From positions 248,001 to 312,000 of the forward strand of contig NZ_FXEG02000003.1 of assembly GCF_900176255.2 (NCBI RefSeq): a stretch of 64,000 nucleotides of DNA. The letters are read 5' to 3'. How positions within the stretch are numbered: the first letter of the stretch is position 1; the number at the start of each line of letters is the position of its first letter. Source of the stretch: Mycobacterium ahvazicum. Lineage in GTDB: Bacteria; Actinomycetota; Actinomycetes; Mycobacteriales; Mycobacteriaceae. The notes under the pieces are model-generated. The model searched no databases. It was not told where the DNA came from and saw nothing but the letters and a program-made list of their open reading frames with translations. This document shows positions 1 to 8,920 of the stretch, in pieces. The position numbers and the translations under genes were made by a program.

Positions 1-72
1 AGCGTGATTACCGAAGTGAACGTGCCTCGCATGATTTTTGCCTATAACATTCGCAACATCGAGGCGTTGTGA
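1..72 (+). CDS. C-terminal end of an unidentified gene (partial)
   Basis: An open frame enters from the left edge and stops with TGA at 70-72, giving 23 residues ending in NIRNIEAL. The composition is not that of a PE protein, although a PE gene (PE20) would be expected here from the M. tuberculosis order. Too short to identify. The following 149 bases, up to the first PPE start, hold no gene that I can support. Confidence 0.3.
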   Translation, partial: SVITEVNVPRMIFAYNIRNIEAL

Positions 73-221
73 ACGAGTCAGGACCGGACCAGACATGCTG
101 TCGTTAAACACGTGTCATACAACGTGGATTCGATGTATTTCATTAGAGCTGCGGCGCGTTTGCGGCGAGGGCCATGAAACCGGGCCTACCATGGCGGCCA
201 AATGAGGGAGCGGAGGTAAAA

Positions 222-1490
222 ATGTTGGACTTCGGGGCGTTACCACCGGAGATCAACTCCGGTCGGATGTACGTCGGTGCGGGATCGGGGCCGATGTTGG
301 TCGCCGCCGCCGCCTGGGACGAGTTAGCCGCGGAGCTGTTCTCCACGGCGGCGCTGTACGGCTCGACGATCCAGAGCCTCTCAGTCGGGCCATGGACCGG
401 CCCCTCCTCGATCGCGATGGCCGCCGCCGCCGCACCGTATGTGCAATGGATGAGCACGACGGGGGCTCAGGCAGAGCAAGCGGGCATCCAGGCCAAACTT
501 GCCGCGGGCGCGTACGAGGCGGCCTTCGCGGCGACGGTGCCGCCGCCCGTCATCGCGGCCAACCGCTCCTTGCTGGCTACGTTGATCGCGACCAACATCC
601 TGGGACAAAACACGCCTGCGATCGCGGCCACCGAAGCCCAGTACATGGAGATGTGGGCGCAGGACGCTGCCGCGATGTACGGCTATGCCGGGTCGTCGGC
701 GACGGCGTCGTCGCAGCTGCAGCCGTTTGCCGAGCCGCCGCGGACCACGAGCGACTCCGGGACGGGGATGCAGGCGGCCGCACTGGCCCAGTCGAGCACT
801 ACCTCGGGCACCGAAACCGGCACTCATCTATCTCAGCTCGCCAGCACGATGCAACCGGCCTTGCAAACCATGTCGACGACCACCACCGCGGCAGCCGACC
901 CGTCGACGGGACTGACGGTGCCGCCCGCCGTAACCAACTGGAACACGATCTGGTCGGCTATCACGGGTGTGTATTCGCCCCAGTCGTGGAGCACGATTCC
1001 TGGTGGCCCTTTCCTTTCGTTCGGTCAGGCATACGCGTGGGGCCAGAACGGGCAAAGCGCCGCGGCCTATCTGTCTGGACCGAAATTAATCAAAGGGGCG
1101 TTGGAGCCGCTGACGAGGAGCGCCGCCGGCATCCATCCGATGCTCAGCTCCGCCGTCAGCGAAGCTCAGGTCAGCGGGTCGATGGGTAAGTCGGCGTTGG
1201 TCGGAAGCATGTCGGTACCGCAGGGTTGGACCGAAGCCGCTCCGAACATCCGGATGCTGGCGCAGTCGCTGCCCACCACCTTGGCGGCCGCGCCGGCCGC
1301 CTCACTGATCGGCGAGGAAGGCGTCTTCAGCCAGAGGGCGTTGTCCAGCCTGGCTGGCCGCGCCGTCGCCGCGACCGCAACCCACACGGTGAGCGGCAAT
1401 GCCGCGACGGCGTCCGCGCTCGGCGGTCTGGTGGCCGAGGCAGACCCCGCAGCCGCCACCATCATCGTCATACCGGCTCTGGAGGACTGA
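222..1490 (+). CDS. PPE family protein, PPE-SVP subfamily (PPE33-like)
   Basis: 422 residues. The N-terminal PPE domain has the Pro-Pro-Glu motif at about residues 8-10, the GPWTGPSS turn near residue 55 and the usual helical-bundle repeat of Ala-rich heptads up to about residue 175. The C-terminal half carries the SVPQGW motif that defines the SVP subfamily and ends in VIPALED, which resembles the VIPAMDD end I remember for M. tuberculosis PPE33. The ATG at 222 is preferred over one at 174, because GGAGCGGAGG lies just before it and [10 protein letters not shown] is the normal N-terminus. PPE proteins are exported by type VII secretion, normally with a PE partner; no PE gene is present in this window. 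The function of this member is unknown. Confidence 0.9.
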   Translation: MLDFGALPPEINSGRMYVGAGSGPMLVAAAAWDELAAELFSTAALYGSTIQSLSVGPWTGPSSIAMAAAAAPYVQWMSTTGAQAEQAGIQAKLAAGAYEAAFAATVPPPVIAANRSLLATLIATNILGQNTPAIAATEAQYMEMWAQDAAAMYGYAGSSATASSQLQPFAEPPRTTSDSGTGMQAAALAQSSTTSGTETGTHLSQLASTMQPALQTMSTTTTAAADPSTGLTVPPAVTNWNTIWSAITGVYSPQSWSTIPGGPFLSFGQAYAWGQNGQSAAAYLSGPKLIKGALEPLTRSAAGIHPMLSSAVSEAQVSGSMGKSALVGSMSVPQGWTEAAPNIRMLAQSLPTTLAAAPAASLIGEEGVFSQRALSSLAGRAVAATATHTVSGNAATASALGGLVAEADPAAATIIVIPALED

Positions 1491-1563
1491 TGGCGATGAA
1501 CACGACGCATAGCAACACGGCACGGTTCACCCATACTCGCGCAGCTAGGTAAGGGGTAACGAC

Positions 1564-2973
1564 ATGTTTTACGGAGCCTTTCCACCGGAATTCAATTCGG
1601 GCCGCATGTACGCCGGCCCGGGAGCGGAGTCACTGGTGACGGCAGCGACGGCGTGGGAGAACCTGGCCGTCGAATTGCAGTCGATCGCGACGTCTTACTC
1701 CGAGGTGATCTCGAATCTGACCACCGGGCCATGGGTGGGCCCGGCGTCGCTTTCCATGGCGGCCGCCGCCGCTCCTTACGTGGCCTGGATGGAACAAACC
1801 GCAACGCGGGCCGCACAGACCGCCGCCCAGGCAACCCAGGCGGCCGCCGCATACGAGACGGCGTTCGCCGCGCACGTGCCGCCCCCGCTCATCGCGGCCA
1901 ACCGTGAACTGCTGACGCAGCTGATGGCGACCAACCTCTTCGGGCAGAACACCGCAGCGATAGCGACCACCGAAGCGCAATACGGGGACATGTGGGCTCA
2001 AGACGCCGAAGCGATGGACACCTACTTCGCCTCCTCGGCAACCACCGCCAACAACCTGGCAGAGTTCAGCCCCGCGCCGCAAACCACCAACGCGGCCGGC
2101 CCGGAGATGCAGGCCGCCGCGCTCACCCAATCCTCCGGTAATGCGGCCGGAAGGGCGGTATCCAACCTGGCAGGAACAACAAACTTGGCCACCGCAGCAA
2201 CCGGTGCCACCGGGCCGCTGGCGGGGCTAGCCGACATCGCTACCGCCTACCAGACCTTCTGGACGAATCTGCTGAACACCATCCCGGGCGGGGCGAGTTT
2301 CTACACCGCCATGTACAACGCGGTGAAGGTGCCAATCGGGCTGACCACGCAGTTCAACGACATCGGGCTGCTGATCAACTTCCCGGTCTCGCAGTGGCTC
2401 AAATTCGCCCCGCCGGTCGCATACGGCGCGCTGCCGAAAGACGCGCTGGGCGCTGGCCTGGGCGCGTTGGGCTTTACCCGCGGCACGCTGTTCGACTCCA
2501 TCAGCCCGACAGCCGGTTTCGCTCGTGGCACGTTGGTCGGATCGTTGACGGTCCCACCCAGCTGGGCCTCGGCCACCCCGGCAATCAGGACGGTGGCGGC
2601 CGCCCTGACTGCCGCGGGCCCCGAGGCGATCCCGGCGGCCGCCCTCGGCCAGGGCAGTTTGTTCAGTTCGATGGGGATGGCCGGAATGTTGGGTAGCGCG
2701 ATGGGCGCTGGTGGTCCGACCGTGGTGCGCGCGGGCATCCGAAACCGGATGACCCCGATCAAAGACCTCAAGGACAAGAACTCACCGGAGCACCTGAAAC
2801 ATCTGGTAGCGCAGATATCGGAGAAGCCCGAAACTGTGCAGCACCACAATGTCGATCAAGAAGGCCTCGATGCGCTGCTCGAACAGCTGGCGAAGAAGCC
2901 CGGAATCCACGCGGTGCACCTGAAAAAGGGCAAGTCCAAGGTCGTTCCTTCCGAAGAAGCGCAATCAGGATAG
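1564..2973 (+). CDS. PPE family protein, PPE-SVP subfamily, with charged C-terminal tail
   Basis: 469 residues beginning MFYGAFPPEFNSGRMY, a typical PPE N-terminus, with [11 protein letters not shown] in the helical bundle and a TVPPSW variant of the SVP motif near residue 330. Unlike the preceding PPE it ends in about 90 residues rich in Lys, Glu and His, after GAGGPTVVRAG, which look soluble and possibly helical. It lies 73 bp after the first PPE gene on the same strand, with AAGGGG before the ATG, so the two are probably co-transcribed and arose by duplication. The two DUF732 genes follow at short spacing. The surface or secreted location follows from the family; no function is known. Confidence 0.88.
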   Translation: MFYGAFPPEFNSGRMYAGPGAESLVTAATAWENLAVELQSIATSYSEVISNLTTGPWVGPASLSMAAAAAPYVAWMEQTATRAAQTAAQATQAAAAYETAFAAHVPPPLIAANRELLTQLMATNLFGQNTAAIATTEAQYGDMWAQDAEAMDTYFASSATTANNLAEFSPAPQTTNAAGPEMQAAALTQSSGNAAGRAVSNLAGTTNLATAATGATGPLAGLADIATAYQTFWTNLLNTIPGGASFYTAMYNAVKVPIGLTTQFNDIGLLINFPVSQWLKFAPPVAYGALPKDALGAGLGALGFTRGTLFDSISPTAGFARGTLVGSLTVPPSWASATPAIRTVAAALTAAGPEAIPAAALGQGSLFSSMGMAGMLGSAMGAGGPTVVRAGIRNRMTPIKDLKDKNSPEHLKHLVAQISEKPETVQHHNVDQEGLDALLEQLAKKPGIHAVHLKKGKSKVVPSEEAQSG

Positions 2974-2985
2974 GGGACAGGTGAT

Positions 2986-3309
2986 ATGAAACGGCTACTG
3001 ATAGCACTTGGCATTGCCGCGATGATCGGCTTCGCGGCGCCGGCGTACGCCGATCCCGTTCCGGAGCCCAACGGCGACGACGCGGGTTTCCTTGCGGCAC
3101 TTCGCCAGGCGGGGTTCAGCTTTTCCAGCGAGGGTGCTGCGGTCGCGGCCGGCCGGGCGGTGTGCTCATGCTTGAACAACGGCGAGGACAATCTGGAGTT
3201 GCTCCACGACGTCAAAAGCCGCAATCCCGGGATGGATATGGAGATGGCATCGAACTTCGCGGTGATCTCGGCGAAATTCTATTGCCCGCACCAACTTTCG
3301 AAGGCATGA
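2986..3309 (+). CDS. small secreted DUF732 protein (Rv1810-like)
   Basis: 107 residues. A signal peptide (Lys-Arg, hydrophobic stretch, AYADP cleavage region near residue 23) is followed by a DUF732 domain with the usual two conserved cysteines (a CSC near residue 61 and FYCP near residue 100). DUF732 proteins are small exported mycobacterial proteins of unknown role. An AGGGGACAGG stretch precedes the ATG. It lies 12 bp after the PPE gene and overlaps the next DUF732 gene by 4 bases (ATGA), so all four genes look like one transcription unit. The order PPE-DUF732-mgtC matches Rv1809-Rv1810-Rv1811 as I recall it. Confidence 0.85.
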   Translation: MKRLLIALGIAAMIGFAAPAYADPVPEPNGDDAGFLAALRQAGFSFSSEGAAVAAGRAVCSCLNNGEDNLELLHDVKSRNPGMDMEMASNFAVISAKFYCPHQLSKA

Positions 3310-3656
3310 ACGAGAGCCGGTTCCCAATGCGATCACTGCTGGCGCTACTGGGTGCTGCCGCGATGCTCGGCGTGGCCGCGCCCGCCCACAGCGATCCGGC
3401 CGGCGGCTCCGACGACGCCGACTTCCTTGCGACGGTACGCGGCGCTGGCATCACCTATACCGACTCGGCTCAGGCCGTCGCATTCGGAAAGACGGTGTGC
3501 GGCTTGATGGGCGCCGGCAAATCCGGGCCGGAACTGATTCAGCACCTGCAGCGCGACAACCCCGGACTGACGACCGACCACGCCACCCTGTTCGTGGGAA
3601 TAGCGGCGAAGTACTACTGCCCGCAGCGGCTCAACAAGCCGGCCCCGGCGGGGTAG
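3306..3656 (+). CDS. small secreted DUF732 protein, paralogue of the preceding gene
   Basis: 116 residues. The ATG overlaps the upstream stop codon (ATGA), which supports translational coupling. It has a signal peptide with a hydrophobic core at about residues 9-24 and an AHSDP cleavage region, then a DUF732 core with cysteines at VCGL and YYCP. The pattern DADFLATVRGAGI matches DDAGFLAALRQAGF in the neighbour, so this is a tandem duplicate. It ends with a short Pro-Ala tail. A start at the internal Met (3327) would give a more compact signal peptide and cannot be excluded. The function is unknown. Confidence 0.82.
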   Translation: MNESRFPMRSLLALLGAAAMLGVAAPAHSDPAGGSDDADFLATVRGAGITYTDSAQAVAFGKTVCGLMGAGKSGPELIQHLQRDNPGLTTDHATLFVGIAAKYYCPQRLNKPAPAG

Positions 3657-3811
3657 TGACGCCAACCGCCGGCGGCGCAGAGGTTGCGCGAGAATGTCCA
3701 CCGGGCAACCGGCATGGTTGACATCCATACACTGTTCACCTGTGAGTGGTTAGCTGGTCGCCACCGGCACGGCGACGACGCGGCCACGCCGTCGGGGGGA
3801 AGGAGTCCGGT
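3657..3811 (+). promoter_or_regulatory. intergenic region upstream of mgtC, possible promoter
   Basis: 155 bp without a gene. TTGACA lies at 3718-3723 and TACACT, a fair -10 hexamer, at 3728-3733, too close to TTGACA to form a standard pair; TGTGAG sits 17 bases after TTGACA. A promoter for mgtC is therefore possible but not clear. GGAAGGAG at 3799-3806 is a strong ribosome binding site for mgtC. No M-box magnesium riboswitch was recognised. Confidence 0.3.
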
Positions 3812-4522
3812 ATGTCGCAGATGTTGAGCGTCGCCGATTTCGCGCTCCGGCTGGGCGTCGGGGTGGGCTGTGGCGCCCTGGTCGGGATCGAACGGCAGTG
3901 GCGAGCCCGACGGGCCGGTCTGCGGACCAACGCACTGGTGGCCGCAGGTGCGACCTTGTTCGTGCTGTACGCGGTCGCCACCCCGGACAGCAGCCCCACC
4001 AGGGTCGCGTCCTACGTGGTGTCCGGTATCGGCTTCCTCGGCGGTGGGGTGATCCTGCGCGAGGGCGTCAATGTCCGGGGCCTCAACACCGCCGCCACCC
4101 TGTGGTGCTCCGCGGCGATAGGTGTGCTGGCCGCCTCCGGAAACCTGGTGTTCACGTTGATCGCCACCCTCGCCGTCATCAGCATCCACGTGGTGGGCCG
4201 CCCGCTGGGGCGCGTCATCGACCATGACAACGACGCCGAGGACGACGAAGGCCGTCAACCCTTCCTGGTGCAGGCAGTCTGTCGCCCGAAATCCGAGAAG
4301 TACGCCCGCGCCCAGCTGGTCCAGCACGCCAGCAGCAACGACCTGACGCTGCGCGGCATCCACACCGGGCAGTCCGACGACGACGAGATCACTTTGACCG
4401 CACACCTTCTCGTGGATGGCCACACACCGGCCAAGCTCGAGCGCTTAGTCGCCGAGCTGTCCCTGCAGCCCGGCGTTCGCGCGGTGCAGTGGTACGCCGG
4501 TGACGACGCACAGGCCGACTGA
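3812..4522 (+). CDS. mgtC: MgtC family protein, Mg2+ limitation and virulence factor
   Basis: 236 residues, close to the 234 of M. tuberculosis MgtC. The N-terminal half has four to five hydrophobic segments with the MgtC signature: GALVGIERQWRARRAGLRTNA near residue 20 and GIGFLGGGVILREG near residue 70. A soluble ACT-like C-terminal domain follows from about residue 140. MgtC proteins are inner-membrane factors needed for growth at low Mg2+ and inside macrophages. The start at 3812 is chosen because of the strong GGAAGGAG before it; longer in-frame starts add a basic stretch without family resemblance. It is convergent with the next gene, with 3 bases between the stops. Confidence 0.93.
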   Translation: MSQMLSVADFALRLGVGVGCGALVGIERQWRARRAGLRTNALVAAGATLFVLYAVATPDSSPTRVASYVVSGIGFLGGGVILREGVNVRGLNTAATLWCSAAIGVLAASGNLVFTLIATLAVISIHVVGRPLGRVIDHDNDAEDDEGRQPFLVQAVCRPKSEKYARAQLVQHASSNDLTLRGIHTGQSDDDEITLTAHLLVDGHTPAKLERLVAELSLQPGVRAVQWYAGDDAQAD

Positions 4523-4525
4523 CGG

Positions 4526-5722
4526 CTACGGTCGCGCCTGCAACTCCGGTGCGGCCGCGGCCAGCAGGTCGGCCCGGACGCCGGTCAGTGGGGGATAGAT
4601 CCGCTTGGAATTGATGGTCCGCTTGGTCGTCTTGGCGTCCATGCCCGTGGCGACAACCACGCGGTCCCACCCTTCGGTGTAGACGGCGCCGGCCGGTCCT
4701 AGATCGAGAACCGTTACATACCAAGGGATCCGAAGAGCGAGCATCGGCTCCCCGCACAGATCGCTGATGACGTTGTAGCCGGCGTAACGGCCCATCGGCC
4801 GCCCATGCTGGCACGACATCACCGACAGGTGCTCGTCGTCCATGCGGGCCGCCGCCACATCGCCCGCGGCGAAGATCGACCCGACCCCGATCACCCGCAG
4901 ATAGTCATCGACGGGCACCCGGCCGGAGCCGTCGCGCTTGACCGGCAATTGTTCGGTCAGCGAGCTCGCCCTCATCCCGGCGCACCACACGACCGTGGCC
5001 GCCTCCAGCCGCTCACCCGAGGACAGCGTCACGCCGTGCGGGCTGACCGCGTCGACACCGACTCCGGTCCTCGTCTCAACCCCGTTGTCCGACAGCGCTT
5101 TTTCGATTACCGGCCGCGCCGAAGCACCCATATCGGATCCGACCAGTGGATTTCGGTCGACGAGAATCACCCGGGGAATTCCGCAGGACAACGCGCGCAA
5201 CCGGTTCGGCAGCTCGCATGCCGTCTCGATGCCGGTCAGCCCGGCGCCGACCACGACGACCGTCGCCGCCGCCGGCGGCGGATCCTCGGCGAGCCGTTGC
5301 AGATGCCGTTGCAGCGCGATTGCGCCGTCGTAGGTGTCGACGTCGAAACCGAACTCCCGCAGCCCCGGCACCGCGGGTTTGAGCACCCGGCTGCCCGAGG
5401 CCAGCACCAGCCGGTCGTAGCCGTACGTCGCACCATCGGCCGTGCCGACAGTGCGCGCGCCGGCGTCGATCGCGGTCACCTCGGTCACGACGTGGGCCAC
5501 GCCGGCGGGGTCCAGGAGTTCGGCCAGCGGGAGGTGGCAGCCGCTCAAGTCGGCCTCGTAGTTGCGCACCCGGATGTCGTGGAACGGCGTCGCGCTGAGC
5601 ACGGTGATGCCGACGGTCCCCGCCGGCACCGCGAGCTCGTCGAGTCGCCGGGCAGCGCCCAACGCCGCCCACAATCCCGCAAATCCGGAGCCGATGATCA
5701 GCACCGCCAGCTTGTCCGCCAT
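4526..5722 (-). CDS. FAD-dependent pyridine nucleotide oxidoreductase, NDH-2-like (Rv1812c-like)
   Basis: 398 residues. An N-terminal FAD-binding Rossmann motif (IIGSGFAGLWAALGAAR, about residues 9-25), a second dinucleotide motif for NAD(P)H (VVVGAGLTGIETACEL near residue 160) and the C-terminal FAD contact GVGSIFAAGDVAA near residue 285 give the architecture of type II NADH dehydrogenases. It is shorter than the true ndh at 51.7 kb and lacks the C-terminal membrane-binding helices in obvious form, so quinone reduction is uncertain. It is divergent from the sterol-desaturase-like gene, with 80 bp between them. Confidence 0.82.
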   Translation of the reverse strand: MADKLAVLIIGSGFAGLWAALGAARRLDELAVPAGTVGITVLSATPFHDIRVRNYEADLSGCHLPLAELLDPAGVAHVVTEVTAIDAGARTVGTADGATYGYDRLVLASGSRVLKPAVPGLREFGFDVDTYDGAIALQRHLQRLAEDPPPAAATVVVVGAGLTGIETACELPNRLRALSCGIPRVILVDRNPLVGSDMGASARPVIEKALSDNGVETRTGVGVDAVSPHGVTLSSGERLEAATVVWCAGMRASSLTEQLPVKRDGSGRVPVDDYLRVIGVGSIFAAGDVAAARMDDEHLSVMSCQHGRPMGRYAGYNVISDLCGEPMLALRIPWYVTVLDLGPAGAVYTEGWDRVVVATGMDAKTTKRTINSKRIYPPLTGVRADLLAAAAPELQARP

Positions 5723-5727
5723 CAGCC

Positions 5728-5741
5728 ACAGTCTGGACTGT
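5728..5741. promoter_or_regulatory. short palindrome in the Rv1812c-like/desaturase divergent region
   Basis: ACAGTC-TG-GACTGT is a palindrome with 6-bp arms and a 2-base centre, starting 5 bases upstream of the minus-strand start codon. It could be an operator for the flavoprotein gene. A 6-bp palindrome can occur by chance. Confidence 0.25.
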
Positions 5742-5802
5742 CCGGTGGCCGGAGCAACAGATCGGGCTGATGACCGCCGTCACGAGGCCGTAACCTGTCT
5801 GT

Positions 5803-6744
5803 GTGAGTGCGATCACCGGATTTTTAGCCGTGCTGCCCCCGCAGCTGCGGGACCCGGTGCTGTTCGCGATCCCGTTCTTCCTGCTGCTGCTGCTTCTCGA
5901 GTGGACAGCGGCGCGCAAGCTCGACCGGCTGGTGGCCGCCGCCGAGGATCCCCGGCCGGCGTCGGGCGCGTATTTGACCCGCGATTCGTGGGCCAGCATC
6001 TCGATGGGGCTGGTGTCGATCGCCACCACCGCCGGCTGGAAGACCTTGGCCCTGTTCGGGTATGCGGCGATCTATGCCTACCTGGCGCCGTGGCACCTGC
6101 GGGTAGACCAGTGGTACACGTGGGTGATCGCGATCCTCGGCGTCGACCTGCTGTACTACGCCTACCACCGAATCGCCCACCGGGTGCGGTTGATCTGGGC
6201 CACTCACCAGGCCCACCATTCCAGCCAATACTTCAACTTCGCGACCGCCCTTCGCCAGAAGTGGAACAACAGCGGCGAGATCCTGATGTGGATTCCGTTG
6301 CCGCTGTTGGGGATTCCGCCCTGGATGGTGTTCTTCGCCTTCTCGGTCAGTCTGATTTACCAGTACTGGGTGCACACCGAGCGGATCGGCAAGCTCACTC
6401 GACCGATCGAGTTCGTTTTCAATACGCCGTCACACCATCGCGTGCACCACGGCATGGACAAGGTGTACCTCGATAAAAACTACGGCGGCATCCTGATCAT
6501 CTGGGACCGCCTGTTCGGCAGCTTCCAGGCCGAGCTGTTCCGTCCGCATTACGGGCTCACCAAGCAGGTGGGCACCTTCAACATCTGGAAGCTGCAGACG
6601 CGCGAATACGTCGCGATCGCGCGCGACTGGCGCTCGGCGAGCGGGTTGCGCGACCGACTGGGTTACGTATTCGGACCGCCGGGCTGGACTCCGCGCCCGG
6701 CCGCTGCCACCGACGACTCCGTTCGGCTGGCGACGTCGTCGTAA
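5803..6744 (+). CDS. membrane fatty acid hydroxylase / sterol desaturase superfamily protein (Erg3-like)
   Basis: 313 residues starting with GTG. Three to four hydrophobic segments are followed by the histidine clusters of the di-iron FA-hydroxylase fold: YHRIAH near residue 126, HQAHHS near residue 140 and HHRVHHG near residue 210, plus HTERIG near residue 192. These histidines bind the two irons in this superfamily, which oxidises lipids or sterols at the membrane. The M. tuberculosis counterpart is annotated erg3 (Rv1814), but mycobacteria do not make ergosterol, so the true substrate is not known. Confidence 0.87.
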   Translation: MSAITGFLAVLPPQLRDPVLFAIPFFLLLLLLEWTAARKLDRLVAAAEDPRPASGAYLTRDSWASISMGLVSIATTAGWKTLALFGYAAIYAYLAPWHLRVDQWYTWVIAILGVDLLYYAYHRIAHRVRLIWATHQAHHSSQYFNFATALRQKWNNSGEILMWIPLPLLGIPPWMVFFAFSVSLIYQYWVHTERIGKLTRPIEFVFNTPSHHRVHHGMDKVYLDKNYGGILIIWDRLFGSFQAELFRPHYGLTKQVGTFNIWKLQTREYVAIARDWRSASGLRDRLGYVFGPPGWTPRPAAATDDSVRLATSS

Positions 6745-6863
6745 CTGACGTCGCTGTAACGCTAGCCCGGGCTAGCGCGAAAAGGTCGATGACGAAACAG
6801 TAACGACGTAATCTCAACTTGTGGTCGGAGCACGCGCCGGCCTTGACGGAACGGAGTCCGTCC

Positions 6864-7544
6864 ATGGTGTACCGCATGACACTTCGCGTACTGGCCGCGA
6901 CAATCGCCGCCCTGGCCTGCACCCCGGGCGTGCCGGCCGGCGCCGCCCATGCTGACCCGGTGGTGGTGTCCCCGGGCATGGAGATCCTGCAGGACAACCG
7001 GCTGTGCACCCTGGGCTACGTCGATCAGGCCGCGAGAATCGCCTACACCGCCGGGCATTGCCGCAGCACCGGAAACATCGTCACCGACAGAAACCGCAAC
7101 CCGATCGGCCATCTCGCGACCTTCCGCGACGACACCCCCAGCGGCTCGACCGTAGCCGTCGACCAGGCCATCAGCGACTATGAAGTGATCGCGCTGGATC
7201 CCAATATCGCGCTGAACAACACGCTGCCGGGCGGACGGCCGCTGGTGTCGAGCCCGAACGTGGCGCTGCAGCCCGGGCAAGCGGTCTGCCACTTCGGCGT
7301 CTCCACCGGTGAAACCTGCGGGACCGTCGAAGCGGTGAACAACGGCTGGTTCACCATGTCCCACGGTGTCCAGAGTCATCCGGGCGACTCCGGCGGACCG
7401 GTGTATCTCGCCTCGGCCGCCGGTCCGGGGCAGATCGTCGGGATCTTCAACAGCATGTGGGGCGACTTTCCCGCGGCGGTGTCGTGGCGGTCCACTTCCG
7501 AGCAGGTCCACCAGGACATGGCGGGGCAACTCAACGGCGGCTGA
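6864..7544 (+). CDS. secreted trypsin-like serine protease family protein (Rv1815-like)
   Basis: 226 residues. A signal peptide ends near AAHADP (about residue 31). The S1 protease fold is shown by the catalytic-histidine motif TAGHC and the serine motif GDSGGPVY; the SDYE segment between them may hold the catalytic aspartate. Conserved cysteines flank both motifs. GGAG seven bases before the ATG supports this start. The protein is predicted to act outside the cell. Whether it is an active protease is open, as the M. tuberculosis homologue is described only as conserved. Confidence 0.84.
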   Translation: MVYRMTLRVLAATIAALACTPGVPAGAAHADPVVVSPGMEILQDNRLCTLGYVDQAARIAYTAGHCRSTGNIVTDRNRNPIGHLATFRDDTPSGSTVAVDQAISDYEVIALDPNIALNNTLPGGRPLVSSPNVALQPGQAVCHFGVSTGETCGTVEAVNNGWFTMSHGVQSHPGDSGGPVYLASAAGPGQIVGIFNSMWGDFPAAVSWRSTSEQVHQDMAGQLNGG

Positions 7545-7550
7545 CGCGCA

Positions 7551-7994
7551 TCACCGCGCCCCGAGCACGAACACCGGTATGGACGGGGCGCCCGCGCGGA
7601 ACTCGTCCTCCGTCGAATCCGGCGTCAGGCCCGCCACATAACCCTTGACCTGCCAGTACCACCTGTCCAGGTAGCGCTTCAACACCGGGGGCTTGGCCGC
7701 ATCCTCGACCTCGGTGGCCGTCAGGCGTTTGCGACGCCACCGCGGCCCCACCTCGACCACGCCGGCGGCGCGCACGTTGCGTGCCCATTGGGTATTGCCT
7801 CGCGGCGAGACCAGATAGTCCACGCCGTCAATGGTCAGCAGGTTGATCACCACCGCGCGCGGCTTTCCCGACTTGCGCCCACGGACGCGCAGCGCACGGG
7901 TTCCCGCGATGCTGACCCCGAGTTCGGCGAGCCAGCGGATCACGGCGTTTCCGGCGCGGGCGACACGGTTGGGTTCCTCGTAGCGGGTGGACAT
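7551..7994 (-). CDS. nitroreductase/deazaflavin-dependent (DUF385) family protein
   Basis: 147 residues. The fold of F420-dependent quinone reductase-like proteins is suggested by the beta-strand pattern LRVRGRKSGKPRAVVINLLTIDG near residue 37 and YLVSPRGNTQWARNVRAAG near residue 67, which is the DUF385 core. GAGAGGATC before the ATG is a good ribosome binding site. It is divergent from the TetR regulator, with 117 bp carrying two palindromes between them, and so is the likely regulatory target. Substrate unknown; F420 binding is an inference from the family. Confidence 0.8.
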   Translation of the reverse strand: MSTRYEEPNRVARAGNAVIRWLAELGVSIAGTRALRVRGRKSGKPRAVVINLLTIDGVDYLVSPRGNTQWARNVRAAGVVEVGPRWRRKRLTATEVEDAAKPPVLKRYLDRWYWQVKGYVAGLTPDSTEDEFRAGAPSIPVFVLGAR

Positions 7995-8023
7995 GGGGGA
8001 TCCTCTCGAGCGGCCTGGAACGT

Positions 8024-8038
8024 GAGAGCAGTGCTCTC
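8024..8038. promoter_or_regulatory. palindromic operator 1 in the DUF385/TetR divergent region
   Basis: GAGAGCA-G-TGCTCTC is a perfect 15-bp palindrome with 7-bp arms. A degenerate second copy lies 53 bp away. The two sites between a TetR gene and a divergent target are the expected layout for TetR autoregulation. Confidence 0.65.
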
Positions 8039-8077
8039 TTGCTTGGTCACGATGACACAACACCCGCGGAAAAGCAA

Positions 8078-8090
8078 GAGCGGTGTTCTC
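8078..8090. promoter_or_regulatory. palindromic operator 2 in the DUF385/TetR divergent region
   Basis: GAGCGGTGTTCTC repeats the core of operator 1 (GAGCAGTGCTCTC), with the same GAGC-GTG-CTC skeleton, and lies about 20 bases upstream of the TetR start codon, where binding would block transcription of the regulator itself. Confidence 0.55.
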
Positions 8091-8111
8091 GGATTGTGCA
8101 AGACTGATGAC

Positions 8112-8795
8112 GTGGGCAAACGCCAGGAGTCGCGGGAACAGATCGAGGCGCGCATCGTCGAGCTGGGCCGTCGGCACCTGGTCGATCGCGGCGCGGCCGG
8201 GCTGTCGCTGCGCGCGATCGCCCGCGACCTGGGCATGGTCTCCTCGGCGGTGTACCGGTACGTGTCCAGCCGAGACGAACTGCTCACCCTGCTGCTCATC
8301 GACGCCTACTCCGACCTGGCCGACGCGGTGGATCGAGCCCGCGACTCCGCCGACGAAGTGTGGAGCCACGACCTCGTCGCGATCGCCCGGGCGGCGCGCC
8401 ACTGGGCCGTGGAGCATCCCGCCCAGTGGGCCCTGCTGTACGGCAGCCCGGTCCCCGGATACCACGCGCCCGCGGAACGCACCGTCGGAGTAGGCACCCG
8501 CGTAGTGGGAGCCCTCTTCGATGCCATCGCCGCCGGGATCACCACCGGGGATATCCGGTTAACCAATACCGTTGTCCCGCAACCGATGTCATCGGACTTC
8601 GACCGGATCCGGCAAGAGTTCAGCTTTCCCGGCGACGACGCCGTCATCGCCAAGTGCTTCTTATTCTGGGCCGGGGTACTGGGCGCCATCAGTCTCGAGG
8701 TGTTCGGACAATACGGCGCCGACACCCTGACCGACCCGGAAGCTGTCTTCAACACCCAACTCGGGCTGCTGGTGGACATGCTCGCCCAGCACTGA
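8112..8795 (+). CDS. TetR family transcriptional regulator (Rv1816-like)
   Basis: 227 residues. The N-terminal helix-turn-helix is clear: GLSLRAIARDLGMVSSAVYRYVSSRDELLTLL spans about residues 28-60. The C-terminal ligand-binding region contains GYHAP near residue 117. The GTG at 8112 gives the family length (M. tuberculosis 234). The frame stays open far upstream, but that part has no regulator resemblance and overlaps the operators. It probably represses itself and the DUF385 gene through the two palindromes. The ligand is unknown; in M. tuberculosis I know it only as a TetR regulator. Confidence 0.88.
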   Translation: MGKRQESREQIEARIVELGRRHLVDRGAAGLSLRAIARDLGMVSSAVYRYVSSRDELLTLLLIDAYSDLADAVDRARDSADEVWSHDLVAIARAARHWAVEHPAQWALLYGSPVPGYHAPAERTVGVGTRVVGALFDAIAAGITTGDIRLTNTVVPQPMSSDFDRIRQEFSFPGDDAVIAKCFLFWAGVLGAISLEVFGQYGADTLTDPEAVFNTQLGLLVDMLAQH

Positions 8796-8920
8796 CCCAC
8801 CTCATCGGGGTCCGAATTAGAACGTGTTCACCCGGCGATTCCGGACACCGAGCGCCGGATTACGGCAAAGAATTTCCGGGCCTTTCTGAGGGCCGACGGA
8901 CTGGGCTATCCTGCCAAACG

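Noticed and set aside
3657..3811. M-box Mg2+ riboswitch in front of mgtC
   Set aside because: The 155-bp region is too short for an M-box and lacks its conserved core blocks.
7551..8465. Extended form of the DUF385 gene starting at 8465
   Set aside because: The extension crosses the operators and the TetR gene on the opposite strand; the ATG at 7994 has GAGAGGA and the family N-terminus.
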